A stretch of 32,528 bases of DNA, from assembly GCA_017635465.1 (NCBI GenBank), contig JAGBLL010000056.1:1-32528 (forward strand). Reading direction: 5' to 3'. The notes beneath the pieces were generated by a model. That model was not told the origin of the DNA and did not search any database. It saw only the letters and a list, made by a program, of their open reading frames with translations. Source of the stretch: Bacilli bacterium. Lineage in GTDB: Bacteria > Bacillota_I > Bacilli_A > RFN20 > CAG-826. The position numbers and the translations under genes are program-made. This document shows, piece by piece, positions 1 to 7,708 of this stretch. The first letter of the stretch is position 1. Each line of letters starts with the position of its first letter.

Positions 1-6
1 TATTTT

Positions 7-401
7 TGGTGGAGCCGAGGGGAATCGGACCCCTGTCCCAAGAAGGCTCTTCAATAACGTCTACAGTTTAGACGATATTAAGATTTAACACGCTTTCGTA
101 TATCGACTCACTAGGACGTGCGAGACTTACTAGATTTCGGTAATGGTAACAAGTCCACTCCTCTTACCTATCCTTTTGGTATGACACCCTACTCAAGCGT
201 GAAAGGATAAAACCTTGAGGGATGCTCTGCCCGGCGCCGTGCGTCGGAACCCTATGTCGGGAGCTAAATTAAGCTAAGCAGAGAGATTGAGCTCTAGGAG
301 CTCTCATATAACTGTTGTCAGTTATTTTTGTTTTGATGATAGCGTCATCACTCGACTGCAGTTAGAGCCTAACCATTCCTGGTCGAAACCAATACGACCC
401 C
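7..401 (-). ncRNA. ssrA: tmRNA (transfer-messenger RNA)
   Basis: Rescues stalled ribosomes by acting first as an alanine tRNA and then as a short mRNA. Both halves of the tRNA-like domain are visible. The 5' end reads GGGGTCG followed by TATTGGTTTCGAC. The 3' end has a T-arm GGGGTCCGATTCCCC, then CGGCTCC, A and CCA. GGGGTCG pairs with CGGCTCC along all seven positions, allowing G-U pairs. The length of about 395 nt fits the family. The resume site follows AATAACT, as in the Bacillus RNA (AUAACU then the resume codon). The RNA is encoded whole, not as a two-piece permuted form. Its terminator would lie outside the window. Confidence 0.95.
269..319 (-). other. tmRNA proteolysis-tag reading frame
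   Basis: Counting from the tmRNA 5' end, the frame opens at nucleotide 83 with GAC and closes with TAA at nucleotides 131-133. It encodes DNSYMRAPRAQSLCLA, to which the tRNA-borne Ala is added first. The placement rests on alignment of the preceding AATAACT with the Bacillus subtilis resume context. The other two frames are closed or lack a plausible C-terminus. The C-terminus Leu-Cys-Leu-Ala departs from the common Ala-Leu-Ala-Ala but keeps the small hydrophobic end read by ClpXP-type proteases. Confidence 0.75.
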
Positions 402-491
402 ATGTGCAAATAATTGTATATAAGTAAATAAAATAAAGCAACACAAAAAGTGGCGCTTGCGCACCACCTGAATGTGTTTGGTTTTAGTCTA

Positions 492-1868
492 TTATGCTTC
501 AACAGCAGGCTTGACGTTAATCTTAACGGAAGCTTCTGTAGTAACATTTAAGACTGTGTTTTTCCAAGAAGCTTTGATTTCGTATTCACCTTCAGCTTGG
601 AAGACATTGTTCTTATCAACCATGCCAGCTGGGATTTCCCATTTGACTTCGCTATCTTTGAAGACTGAGGAATAAGAGTAGTTCTTAAGAATACGGAGAG
701 CTTTCCAGGAATCTCTATCAAATGTATCACCAACGTGGAAGTTATCTAAGCCAGTCACACTATAGTCGATTGCAAGAGCAACTTCTGGATAGTATAAGTA
801 GCCACCTAAGCCGATGGAACGTGTGCCCCAAGAGAAGCCTAAGTATGTGTAAGCGTTGTATTGATAGAAGCCTGATGCTTCAAGAGCAAGGATGGAGTCA
901 TAGTGATCGACGTTAGAGACCATCTTTAAGCAGTCTTTAATATCTTCACCTTGTTCATTCTTACCTTCTAAGATTGAGGAGTTGAACCAGTAGCCTTTAA
1001 CTTGTGTACCACCGATTCTACCACCGAAGACGCCTTCTTCGTATAAGACTAAGTAGGCATATGTTTCGGAATAGTCACCTTGGTAACCTTCAGCATAAGC
1101 ACCTTCGAAGAAATAGACGATGTTATGGCCTGCCCATGGAGTATATTTACCATGGTCTGGAGTTGGAACACTCTTCACTAAGGAATCGTTGTAGTCATAA
1201 GTTTCTTGTTCTTTAACAAGGACTGTGCTTGGATCGAATGAATAATCATAATCGTCACAAGCTTTCTTAATTTCCGCTGTGACAGGATTGAATGCTTCAT
1301 CACCACTAGCCATATTCATTTTCTTTTGCATATCTGCAGAAACAAGTGAACTTGTTAAGACAGCAGCTAAGACAAGAGCAGCACCAACACCGACTTTAAC
1401 GATTTTGGCAGTACCTTTAACTGGGAAATCAGCGTTTGAATCTTCTTCTTTCTTGTAGAAGCCGATGAATGCGGCAGCGATAGAAATAGCAGCGATGATG
1501 ATTAACATCACTAAGTAGAAGACTTGTGTGCCTAAATTACCACCTTGATAGTGAACGTTGTTGATTTCGTCCGCGATAAGGTTAGGAATTAATAAGATTT
1601 CTTTATAAAGGGCTAAGCCGAACATCACTAATGCACCAATATGGATGAATCTATATTGAGGTAACACTAAGACGACAGCTTCAATAACAGCACCTGCGAC
1701 TAAGAAGATACCGATTGTTTCTGGAACTAAGGACGCGGCGTTATTAGCCATGGCGCCTTTATATGTTGCAAAGAAGACAATTGTGAGAACGAGTGCTAAA
1801 ACGATGTTAGCAGCAGCGAGGTAATAACCAATTGCTTTATTCTTAAAGAATTCTTTAATATTTTCCAT
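492..1868 (-). CDS. Polytopic membrane protein with large C-terminal extracytoplasmic domain
   Basis: A protein of 458 residues that I cannot assign to a named family. The N-terminal third has about five hydrophobic spans (roughly residues 13-36, 51-70, 74-98, 113-137 and 155-178). They are followed by about 280 polar residues rich in Tyr, Gly and Asp, predicted to lie outside the cell. The last 60 residues (motif YEIKASWKNTVLNVTTEASV) look like a bacterial Ig-like beta fold. It starts 17 bases after the stop of the GH3 glycosidase gene and behind its own GGAGG-type ribosome site, so the two genes almost certainly form an operon. A role beside the glycosidase at the cell surface, such as glycan binding or anchoring, is inference from that pairing only. 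Confidence 0.85.
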   Translation of the reverse strand: MENIKEFFKNKAIGYYLAAANIVLALVLTIVFFATYKGAMANNAASLVPETIGIFLVAGAVIEAVVLVLPQYRFIHIGALVMFGLALYKEILLIPNLIADEINNVHYQGGNLGTQVFYLVMLIIIAAISIAAAFIGFYKKEEDSNADFPVKGTAKIVKVGVGAALVLAAVLTSSLVSADMQKKMNMASGDEAFNPVTAEIKKACDDYDYSFDPSTVLVKEQETYDYNDSLVKSVPTPDHGKYTPWAGHNIVYFFEGAYAEGYQGDYSETYAYLVLYEEGVFGGRIGGTQVKGYWFNSSILEGKNEQGEDIKDCLKMVSNVDHYDSILALEASGFYQYNAYTYLGFSWGTRSIGLGGYLYYPEVALAIDYSVTGLDNFHVGDTFDRDSWKALRILKNYSYSSVFKDSEVKWEIPAGMVDKNNVFQAEGEYEIKASWKNTVLNVTTEASVKINVKPAVEA

Positions 1869-1885
1869 TGTCAGTTACCTCCTTT

Positions 1886-4800
1886 CTATTCTGCATCAGC
1901 TGGTTTGGCAGCTTTTCTCTTGGAAATGATTTCTGTGAAGACATACATACCGAAGAGACCAACTGTGACAACACCAGCGCTGATTGTTAATGCATCAACG
2001 GTAATCTTCCACCATGGAGCGGCACCAACGTTTTCAGGTGTGACACCACCTAACCAAGATCTGCTCATAGCATATAAGACATACTTATTAGCGCGTTGCA
2101 TATCTTTTAAGATTTGGCCATCGTTATTACTTGTAACCCATTGTTTTAATTGGCTACCACGGTTACCGTCTAAACAGAATAAGTCAGTACCACAGTGAAT
2201 CATGGCAGGACCATTACTGTATTGGTCGTTGTTAGAACCTGTTAAGGCGTCATCGATGATGAGACCTTGGTATTTCCATTCGCCTCTCATAACGTTGAGC
2301 ATTAATGGTTCGTGACAGGCTGCGTATCTAGCACCGATTCTGTTATAGGATGTCATGATACCTAAACCGTGACCTTTTGTTAAAGCGCCTTCAAATGGAC
2401 GTAAGTAGATTTCTCTGATTGCTTGTTCGTTACACCATGTTTCAACACGTTGACGACCTGTTTCTTGGTTGTTTAAGAAGCAGTGCTTAATGTTCATGAT
2501 TAAGCCTTTCTTTCTTGCAGCACCAATGATGTTGCCAGCGGTTTGATAGTTAAGGATACCGTCTTCGGACATGTATTCAGAAGCACGGGAACCATAAGGT
2601 GTTCTATTGATGTTTGTACCAGAGGCGTTGACTGATGGAACACCACAGAATAATGCGTCTTCACCGAAGAATGCACCAAACTTGGCTTGCATTGCATGGT
2701 CGAATGTACCTGTGTATGTTGGACCAGTTGGGAAACCTGTGGCCCATCTCTTATCACCATATTTATATCTGTCTAAGAGGCCTTCTGGACCTTCTTTAAC
2801 ACCACCACCTGGTGATTGAATGCTCTTGACGGCTAAGATACCACGGTTATCACTAATGGAGATAGCTAAGTCATCTAAGCTCATTTGTTTAATGAATGCA
2901 TCCCAAACTTCAGCACCTTCTTGACCAGCAAATCTACCTTCTGTGACTTTGCCTTCTAATGGGACTTTACTCATTTCGGTAAAGAGAATCTTGGAGTCAT
3001 TACCGTCTTTGTCTTTATAGACAACACTGTATTCTGTACCTTCACCATCAGTGTATTTTGGAGCATCAGCAGCCTTCTTATAGTATTGAGACATGTTGGT
3101 GTCACTACTGGTTGTGACTTTAGTTGTTGTCTTGGTTGGCCATGTACCTTCCCAGTCTTGTCTGTCTAAGTAGGTAATGCCATTCTTATTGTTCTTTGCG
3201 GCCATCCAGTTGTAGTCAGCATCGTCGAATTGGTTAGTAACTTGAACATTAGCATCATAGTGAGAGGCTCTGTAAGTTGCTGAATCTTCAGCGAAGTTGA
3301 GTTTCTTAACAGCAGCGGATTTGCCTGTGTAGGCTTGACCTAAGTGGTCCACTAACGGGGTACCTGGAGCTTTAACAGAAATGATGTTGTTTAAAGCTTC
3401 GTGAGCACCATTACCAACTGCGAAGTAATAATCGCCACCTTCTAAAATGTAGGATTTATTAACTTTGTAGTCATATGTCGCTAAGAAATAACGATCAAAT
3501 GTTACTGTAGCGGTACGTTTGCTCTTAGCAGGAACATCAATCTTTTCATAGTTCATTAAAGCGATTGCTGGTCTGCCTAAGCCGTTATCTTTATCGAATT
3601 GGGTATATGGTTGTTGGACATAAAGTTGGACAGAAGCTTTACCGTTCATGTCACCTTTATTTTCAACTTCAACCTTTGCTTCGATTGTATCGTCAGCAGC
3701 GTTGTATTTTAAGTCTGTCATCTTATAATCGAAATCGACATAAGATAAGCCATAACCGAATGGGTAGCCCATTTCATCGGCGTAATTCCAGTGGTTCTTA
3801 TCAGCGCTATTATATGTACCTTTAGCACCATCAGCGTTGCCTTGACCTAAGACAGCGTCTTCATATCTGGTTTCATAATATTTATAACCGACATAAACGC
3901 CTTCTTTATAGACAACACAACCACTATCGCCAAAGTTTTGGTAAGCGGCTGAGGAAGAAGCGCTTGAAGCGAATGTGTCAACTAAGTGACCGGATGGGTT
4001 AACAACTTCCATAATTGTTGAACCATCTGGGTTCTTTTGTGGCACTAATTTTTCTAATGCTTCGTCATAAGCTAAGAGTGGTTTTTCACCAGTCAAGACG
4101 TGTGGGATACCACCAGCGCCATAATAACCAGGAACACCAACATAGACTAAAGCGTCAACACCATATTCTTCACTATCGACCCAGTCCATTGACATTGGTA
4201 ATGGGGAGTTAATGAGAACGATGATTTTCTTAAATGTGCCATTGTCTTTGTATTCTTTAGCTAATTTTAAGACGTTCTTTTCATCATTGTTGAGATCGAG
4301 TTTACCAGCTGGTGGGTCGGTATTTTCTGTACCGATACGGACAAATGTGATAATGGCCGCATCACCATACTCAGCGAATGATTGTTTTAAGTTGTCCTTG
4401 TTAATTTCATTGTAACTTTCAACTGTCGTGTTTGGTGAAGTCATGTTACTTAATGAAAGTTTGGAATAGGCATCGAAGACGGTTCTGTTGATTTCAAAGC
4501 CGTTGCTTTCGAATGCTTTGTCAAGATTAACAACTAAGTTTGTGTTTGGAGCAGCACCACCTGCACCTGAACGCATGAATAAGTTCTTGCTACCACGACC
4601 TAATAAGGTTACTTTTCTTTCAGATTTTTGTAGAGGGAGTGTTGGTTTGCCGTCCTTCACTTCGTTCTTTAATAAAGCGGAACCTTGTTCGACTGCTTCT
4701 TCACAGAAATTGTAAGCATCAGCGATCATGTGTTTCCAGCCTTTATCAGAAAGAGAACCATCGGCGTCTTTGTAAGCAGAACCTTCGACTTCAGCACTGT

Positions 4801-4948
4801 CGATAGTGCTAATCTTTTGGGAGGATAGACCTAAAACGTCGTTGATAAGACCAGCGTTGATTTCAGCAAGTTGACGACCTGATAAAAGCAATGTGGTCAC
4901 AAGAATACCAACGGTAGATAGACCTAACCATAGTTTTGGTTTTGCCAT
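1886..4948 (-). CDS. Membrane-anchored family 3 glycoside hydrolase, permuted domain order
   Basis: Probable beta-glucosidase/beta-xylosidase-type enzyme of 1020 residues acting outside the membrane. The domains run in reverse of the usual GH3 order. The alpha/beta C-domain comes first (about 70-400, ending in FGYGLSY at 397-403), then an FnIII-like domain (about 404-525). The TIM-barrel catalytic part comes last (about 680-970), with KHCFLNNQE at 821-829 and GLIIDDALTG at 895-904. Asp900 aligns with the catalytic nucleophile; the usual Ser/Thr-Asp-Trp context is here Asp-Asp-Ala. Reversed order is known from Ruminococcus albus and Butyrivibrio GH3 enzymes. Single hydrophobic spans near both termini (about 7-23 and 981-1005) suggest anchoring at each end. 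The start ATG has AAAGGA at good spacing. An AraC regulator gene lies directly upstream on the same strand. Substrate is not determinable from sequence alone. Confidence 0.93.
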   Translation of the reverse strand: MAKPKLWLGLSTVGILVTTLLLSGRQLAEINAGLINDVLGLSSQKISTIDSAEVEGSAYKDADGSLSDKGWKHMIADAYNFCEEAVEQGSALLKNEVKDGKPTLPLQKSERKVTLLGRGSKNLFMRSGAGGAAPNTNLVVNLDKAFESNGFEINRTVFDAYSKLSLSNMTSPNTTVESYNEINKDNLKQSFAEYGDAAIITFVRIGTENTDPPAGKLDLNNDEKNVLKLAKEYKDNGTFKKIIVLINSPLPMSMDWVDSEEYGVDALVYVGVPGYYGAGGIPHVLTGEKPLLAYDEALEKLVPQKNPDGSTIMEVVNPSGHLVDTFASSASSSAAYQNFGDSGCVVYKEGVYVGYKYYETRYEDAVLGQGNADGAKGTYNSADKNHWNYADEMGYPFGYGLSYVDFDYKMTDLKYNAADDTIEAKVEVENKGDMNGKASVQLYVQQPYTQFDKDNGLGRPAIALMNYEKIDVPAKSKRTATVTFDRYFLATYDYKVNKSYILEGGDYYFAVGNGAHEALNNIISVKAPGTPLVDHLGQAYTGKSAAVKKLNFAEDSATYRASHYDANVQVTNQFDDADYNWMAAKNNKNGITYLDRQDWEGTWPTKTTTKVTTSSDTNMSQYYKKAADAPKYTDGEGTEYSVVYKDKDGNDSKILFTEMSKVPLEGKVTEGRFAGQEGAEVWDAFIKQMSLDDLAISISDNRGILAVKSIQSPGGGVKEGPEGLLDRYKYGDKRWATGFPTGPTYTGTFDHAMQAKFGAFFGEDALFCGVPSVNASGTNINRTPYGSRASEYMSEDGILNYQTAGNIIGAARKKGLIMNIKHCFLNNQETGRQRVETWCNEQAIREIYLRPFEGALTKGHGLGIMTSYNRIGARYAACHEPLMLNVMRGEWKYQGLIIDDALTGSNNDQYSNGPAMIHCGTDLFCLDGNRGSQLKQWVTSNNDGQILKDMQRANKYVLYAMSRSWLGGVTPENVGAAPWWKITVDALTISAGVVTVGLFGMYVFTEIISKRKAAKPADAE

Positions 4949-4968
4949 AAGCTTTTCCTTTCTTGCGC

Positions 4969-4997
4969 ATTATGTTCGCGCGTATAAAAATAGCCAA
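4969..4997 (-). promoter_or_regulatory. Candidate sigma-A promoter for the GH3 operon
   Basis: On the minus strand a TTGGCT (4992-4997) and a CATAAT (4969-4974) are separated by 17 bases, about 20 bases ahead of the GH3 start codon. Both hexamers are imperfect, so this is a moderate-confidence reading. Confidence 0.4.
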
Positions 4998-5048
4998 AAA
5001 TATTCTAATTGAATTATTTTCTGCTTTTTTCCTCTTTTATTTTGCTTC

Positions 5049-5062
5049 ATATGCGCGCATAT
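5049..5062. promoter_or_regulatory. Perfect 14-base palindrome upstream of GH3
   Basis: ATATGCGCGCATAT is fully self-complementary and GC-cored in otherwise AT-rich DNA, about 50 bases upstream of the proposed GH3 -35. Further GCGCG motifs occur nearby (around 4965, 4978 and 5101). It may be an operator for the AraC protein or another regulator. Binding is inferred. Confidence 0.4.
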
Positions 5063-5074
5063 CCGTATGACTAT

Positions 5075-5091
5075 TATGCTACGATAGCATA
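5075..5091. promoter_or_regulatory. Inverted repeat TATGCTA-CGA-TAGCATA
   Basis: Perfect 7-base arms with a 3-base centre, 13 bases from the neighbouring palindrome, in the gap between the AraC gene terminator and the GH3 promoter. The position suits an activator or repressor site for the glycosidase operon. No protein is tied to it by the sequence. Confidence 0.4.
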
Positions 5092-5127
5092 TATAATTGT
5101 GCGCGGAAAAATAGATATATAAACAAA

Positions 5128-5155
5128 AAGCACCGAAGTAATCGGTGCATTTTTA
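5128..5155. terminator. Bidirectional-looking terminator after the AraC gene
   Basis: GCACCGA (5130-5136) pairs with TCGGTGC (5142-5148) around a 5-base loop, with an A-run on the left and a T-run on the right. In the minus orientation it follows the AraC stop codon at 5168 and should end that transcript, which makes the GH3 operon a separate unit. Confidence 0.8.
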
Positions 5156-5167
5156 TCAAGACAAAGA

Positions 5168-6136
5168 TTAATTATGAGCCTTTCTATATTCTTCCAATAC
5201 CCTGATTGAATCTTGGATAGAATAGATGTTTTCAAACTCTTCATTGCTTTGGCTGATTTCTTTTTGCTCCATGCCAAGTCTTTTACGATATTCTTTTGGA
5301 GTATAACCGAAATGTTTGATAAACATGCGGTTCATATATTTTGGATCAGAGAAGCCTGATTCATAGGAGATTTCTAATAATGTCTTTTCTTTATTAGGCA
5401 TTAAACGGATGCATTGTTCCATTCTCTTGATATTGACATAGTTTTGGAAAGTAACACCAAATAAAGAAGTGAATAAATGTGAGAAGTGTGTTGGTGATAA
5501 GTTTTCTTGCTCCGCTAAATCTTGTAAACGGATTTGTGTTTCAAAATTAGCGTCGATATAGGAAATGATACGCTCAACACGAAGGTTCTTTTGCTTTAAG
5601 CTTGTCTTTTGTGCTTCAGAAATGATTTCATGTGGCACTTTCTTATAACATGTAGCTAATACTTTAGCGACGTTAGAAAGAATATTTAATTGATATAAAG
5701 GTTCTTCAATGAAATACGCTTTCGCTGAATCCACTAATAATCTAACAACGTTTGTCACTTCTTCTTCACTGAGATAGTCTCTTAAATTACATGAATTAAA
5801 GATTGTTGTTCTAATTTGAGGAAAATATTCTCTCAAACAGTGATTAGAAATCTGGACGAATAAAAATAATGGCACATCGTTAACATCTTCACTATCCAAT
5901 GTGAAAAGTGGATCACGCATGTAGGAATGGACTTCGCCAGAATTAATTAAATAAGCATCTCCAGCTTTAATGGTATAAGACTTATTTTTAATCTTAGCGA
6001 TACCACTACCTTTTAAGACAATGAAAATTTCAAATTCATTGTGAATGTGTTCTTTTCTAAATTGAATACGGTTGACTAAAAATTTGATGTGCTTTAATTT
6101 CTCATAGCGGATAAGTTCTACGTCTAATTGCTTCAT
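5168..6136 (-). CDS. AraC-family transcriptional regulator
   Basis: A 322-residue two-domain regulator. Residues about 25-75 form a cupin sensor (HIHNEFEIFIVLKGSG, then KAGDAYLINSGEVHSY) of the type that binds sugars. Residues about 190-289 carry the twin helix-turn-helix DNA-binding domain (LQDLAEQENLSPTHFSHLF and ISYESGFSDPKYMNRMFIKHFGYTPKEYR). A C-terminal tail of about 30 residues follows. It lies upstream of, and in line with, the GH3 operon but behind its own promoter and terminator, so it is a good candidate for the operon's local activator. The inducer is unknown. The ATG has a GGAG site about 13 bases upstream, a little long. Confidence 0.93.
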   Translation of the reverse strand: MKQLDVELIRYEKLKHIKFLVNRIQFRKEHIHNEFEIFIVLKGSGIAKIKNKSYTIKAGDAYLINSGEVHSYMRDPLFTLDSEDVNDVPLFLFVQISNHCLREYFPQIRTTIFNSCNLRDYLSEEEVTNVVRLLVDSAKAYFIEEPLYQLNILSNVAKVLATCYKKVPHEIISEAQKTSLKQKNLRVERIISYIDANFETQIRLQDLAEQENLSPTHFSHLFTSLFGVTFQNYVNIKRMEQCIRLMPNKEKTLLEISYESGFSDPKYMNRMFIKHFGYTPKEYRKRLGMEQKEISQSNEEFENIYSIQDSIRVLEEYRKAHN

Positions 6137-6182
6137 AATGAAATAATTACTCCTATATTCAATTCCCTCTTAAAGCACTTTT

Positions 6183-6211
6183 ATTTTAGCATTCCGCAAA
6201 ATTGACTACAA
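6183..6211 (-). promoter_or_regulatory. Candidate promoter of the AraC gene
   Basis: On the minus strand TTGTAG (6206-6211) and TAAAAT (6183-6188) are 17 bases apart. The -10 is extended (TGC before it). It lies about 45 bases before the start codon. Confidence 0.5.
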
Positions 6212-6354
6212 TACTAATATGCGAAAAATATTCAACTATTATGCTATATAGGAAAGATACACTTTGTGTATAAAAAATGACTATTTTATGATTTCTAAGT
6301 TAGAAATAAAAAATTATTTAAAAAATATAACGAAAAGAACGCAATTTTGGCATT

Positions 6355-6390
6355 AAAAAAAGCGATATCATCTAACAATATCGCTTTTTG
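6355..6390. terminator. Terminator after the first phosphatase lipoprotein
   Basis: AGCGATAT (6361-6368) pairs with ATATCGCT (6378-6385), flanked by runs of A and T so that it can work in both directions. In the minus direction it follows the stop codon at 6409. Confidence 0.85.
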
Positions 6391-6408
6391 ATGCTTAATT
6401 AATTAAGA

Positions 6409-7551
6409 TTATTGAGCAACGTAACCTGGAACGAATTTTTCTCTTATGACATCGAGTGTATCTTTATCAATACCGAAATCTTCGTTTAAGTGTTTATATG
6501 TCTTATCAGCCCATGTAGCGCCTTCTAAAGCTTCTGTTTTTTGATTCCATTTGGCGATTTCAGAACCACTACCATTTGGAAGAACAGCTCTTTCACCGGC
6601 GAATCTTGTCATGACATAGTCTCTAGCGCAATCTTCTTTACTGACACCTAATAAGCCTAATAAGAACCAGGAGACGATACCTGTTCTATCAGCACCGTGT
6701 GTGCAGTGTAAGGCGATTGGTTCGTTATCAGCATTGGCGATGGCTTCGAAAATCTTCTTATAAGTGTTAGCGATTTTTCTATCACTACCGGAAGCATTTT
6801 GACCTTCCCATCTAATGTTTTCTGTGCCAGAAGCAACACGTGCATCTAAGATACTAATTGGCCAATCTTCAGAAGAAGCTGGGGATGTTTTTGGTGGGTT
6901 ATCTCTCATATCGATATCTAATTTGATACCTAAATCTTTAAGAGCGGCTTTGCCATCCGCTGTAATGCTATTGAATTGAGCACAACGATAGTATAAACCT
7001 TGTTTAACTCTACCATTTTCCACTAAGGATGATTTCCAACCACCACAGTCACGGAAGTTAATAACACCGTCAACGTGGATATAACGTGGGGCTAAATCTT
7101 TAACGGAGAATTTCTTAATCTTAGCGTTTGCTAAGGCTTCTTCACTAACAGCTGCTCTATAGTAATAGTCAGTACCGATTTCTGTGTTATAAAGATTGTA
7201 GGACTTCTCACTAGCTTCCACTATTTTAGCGTCTTTGAATTCAACATTCTTGGCGATTTGCACATAGTATTTGCTAGCGTCTTCGACTTCAGCAAATTCT
7301 AATTTAATAGCTTCTGGTTGAGATTGATCATTGTGGTATGAGCTATCTTCAGCGTTGACCTTTGGAACGTATGTTTTAATACTTTCCCAATCTGGGTCTG
7401 CTAAATATTGCTTCATTAATTCTGTGTGGGCATCCTTTTCACCAAGATCTTCAACCTCTGGACCCTTAGGAGTAGATTGGGCTTGTTGATTATTACAGCC
7501 AGTCACAAGAAGAGAACTAAGCAATACGAATAATAATGCTTGTTTTTTCAT
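6409..7551 (-). CDS. Secreted tyrosine-phosphatase-fold lipoprotein (copy 1)
   Basis: A 380-residue lipoprotein: a signal peptide with lipobox LVTGC (Cys19), a polar linker, a beta-rich domain around 85-150 that looks FnIII-like, then a cysteine-dependent phosphatase domain from about 155. The phosphatase part shows INFRDCGGW, DIDMRD and the loop HCTHGADRTG (Cys283, Arg289). It belongs to the Y_phosphatase3 (dual-specificity/tyrosine) class that also covers lipid phosphatases. Location outside the membrane makes a role in removing phosphate from exported or host-derived molecules possible, but the substrate is unknown. Its neighbour at 7709-9016 is a clear paralogue with the same domain order. 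Each copy has its own terminator, so they are separate transcripts. Confidence 0.92.
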   Translation of the reverse strand: MKKQALLFVLLSSLLVTGCNNQQAQSTPKGPEVEDLGEKDAHTELMKQYLADPDWESIKTYVPKVNAEDSSYHNDQSQPEAIKLEFAEVEDASKYYVQIAKNVEFKDAKIVEASEKSYNLYNTEIGTDYYYRAAVSEEALANAKIKKFSVKDLAPRYIHVDGVINFRDCGGWKSSLVENGRVKQGLYYRCAQFNSITADGKAALKDLGIKLDIDMRDNPPKTSPASSEDWPISILDARVASGTENIRWEGQNASGSDRKIANTYKKIFEAIANADNEPIALHCTHGADRTGIVSWFLLGLLGVSKEDCARDYVMTRFAGERAVLPNGSGSEIAKWNQKTEALEGATWADKTYKHLNEDFGIDKDTLDVIREKFVPGYVAQ

Positions 7552-7659
7552 TATAAAATTACCTCTCTATGCTTTATATTCTCACATTATTATAAGTAAT
7601 TAAATAGGATTATATTATTCTTTGTAATATGTTTATTTTGTTAATTGGGTAAAAATATA

Positions 7660-7692
7660 ACAAAACCAGGCACATAAGCGCCTGGTATGTTT
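7660..7692 (-). terminator. Terminator after the second phosphatase lipoprotein
   Basis: ACCAGGC (7665-7671) pairs with GCCTGGT (7680-7686) around an 8-base loop. On the minus strand it is followed by TTTTG, and it lies just past the stop codon at 7709. Confidence 0.8.
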
Positions 7693-7708
7693 TTAAGTTA
7701 ATTATTAA

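Noticed and set aside
472-675. Plus-strand frames lying across the minus-strand genes from 0.5 to 11 kb
   Set aside because: They are antisense shadows without ribosome sites or recognisable protein features.
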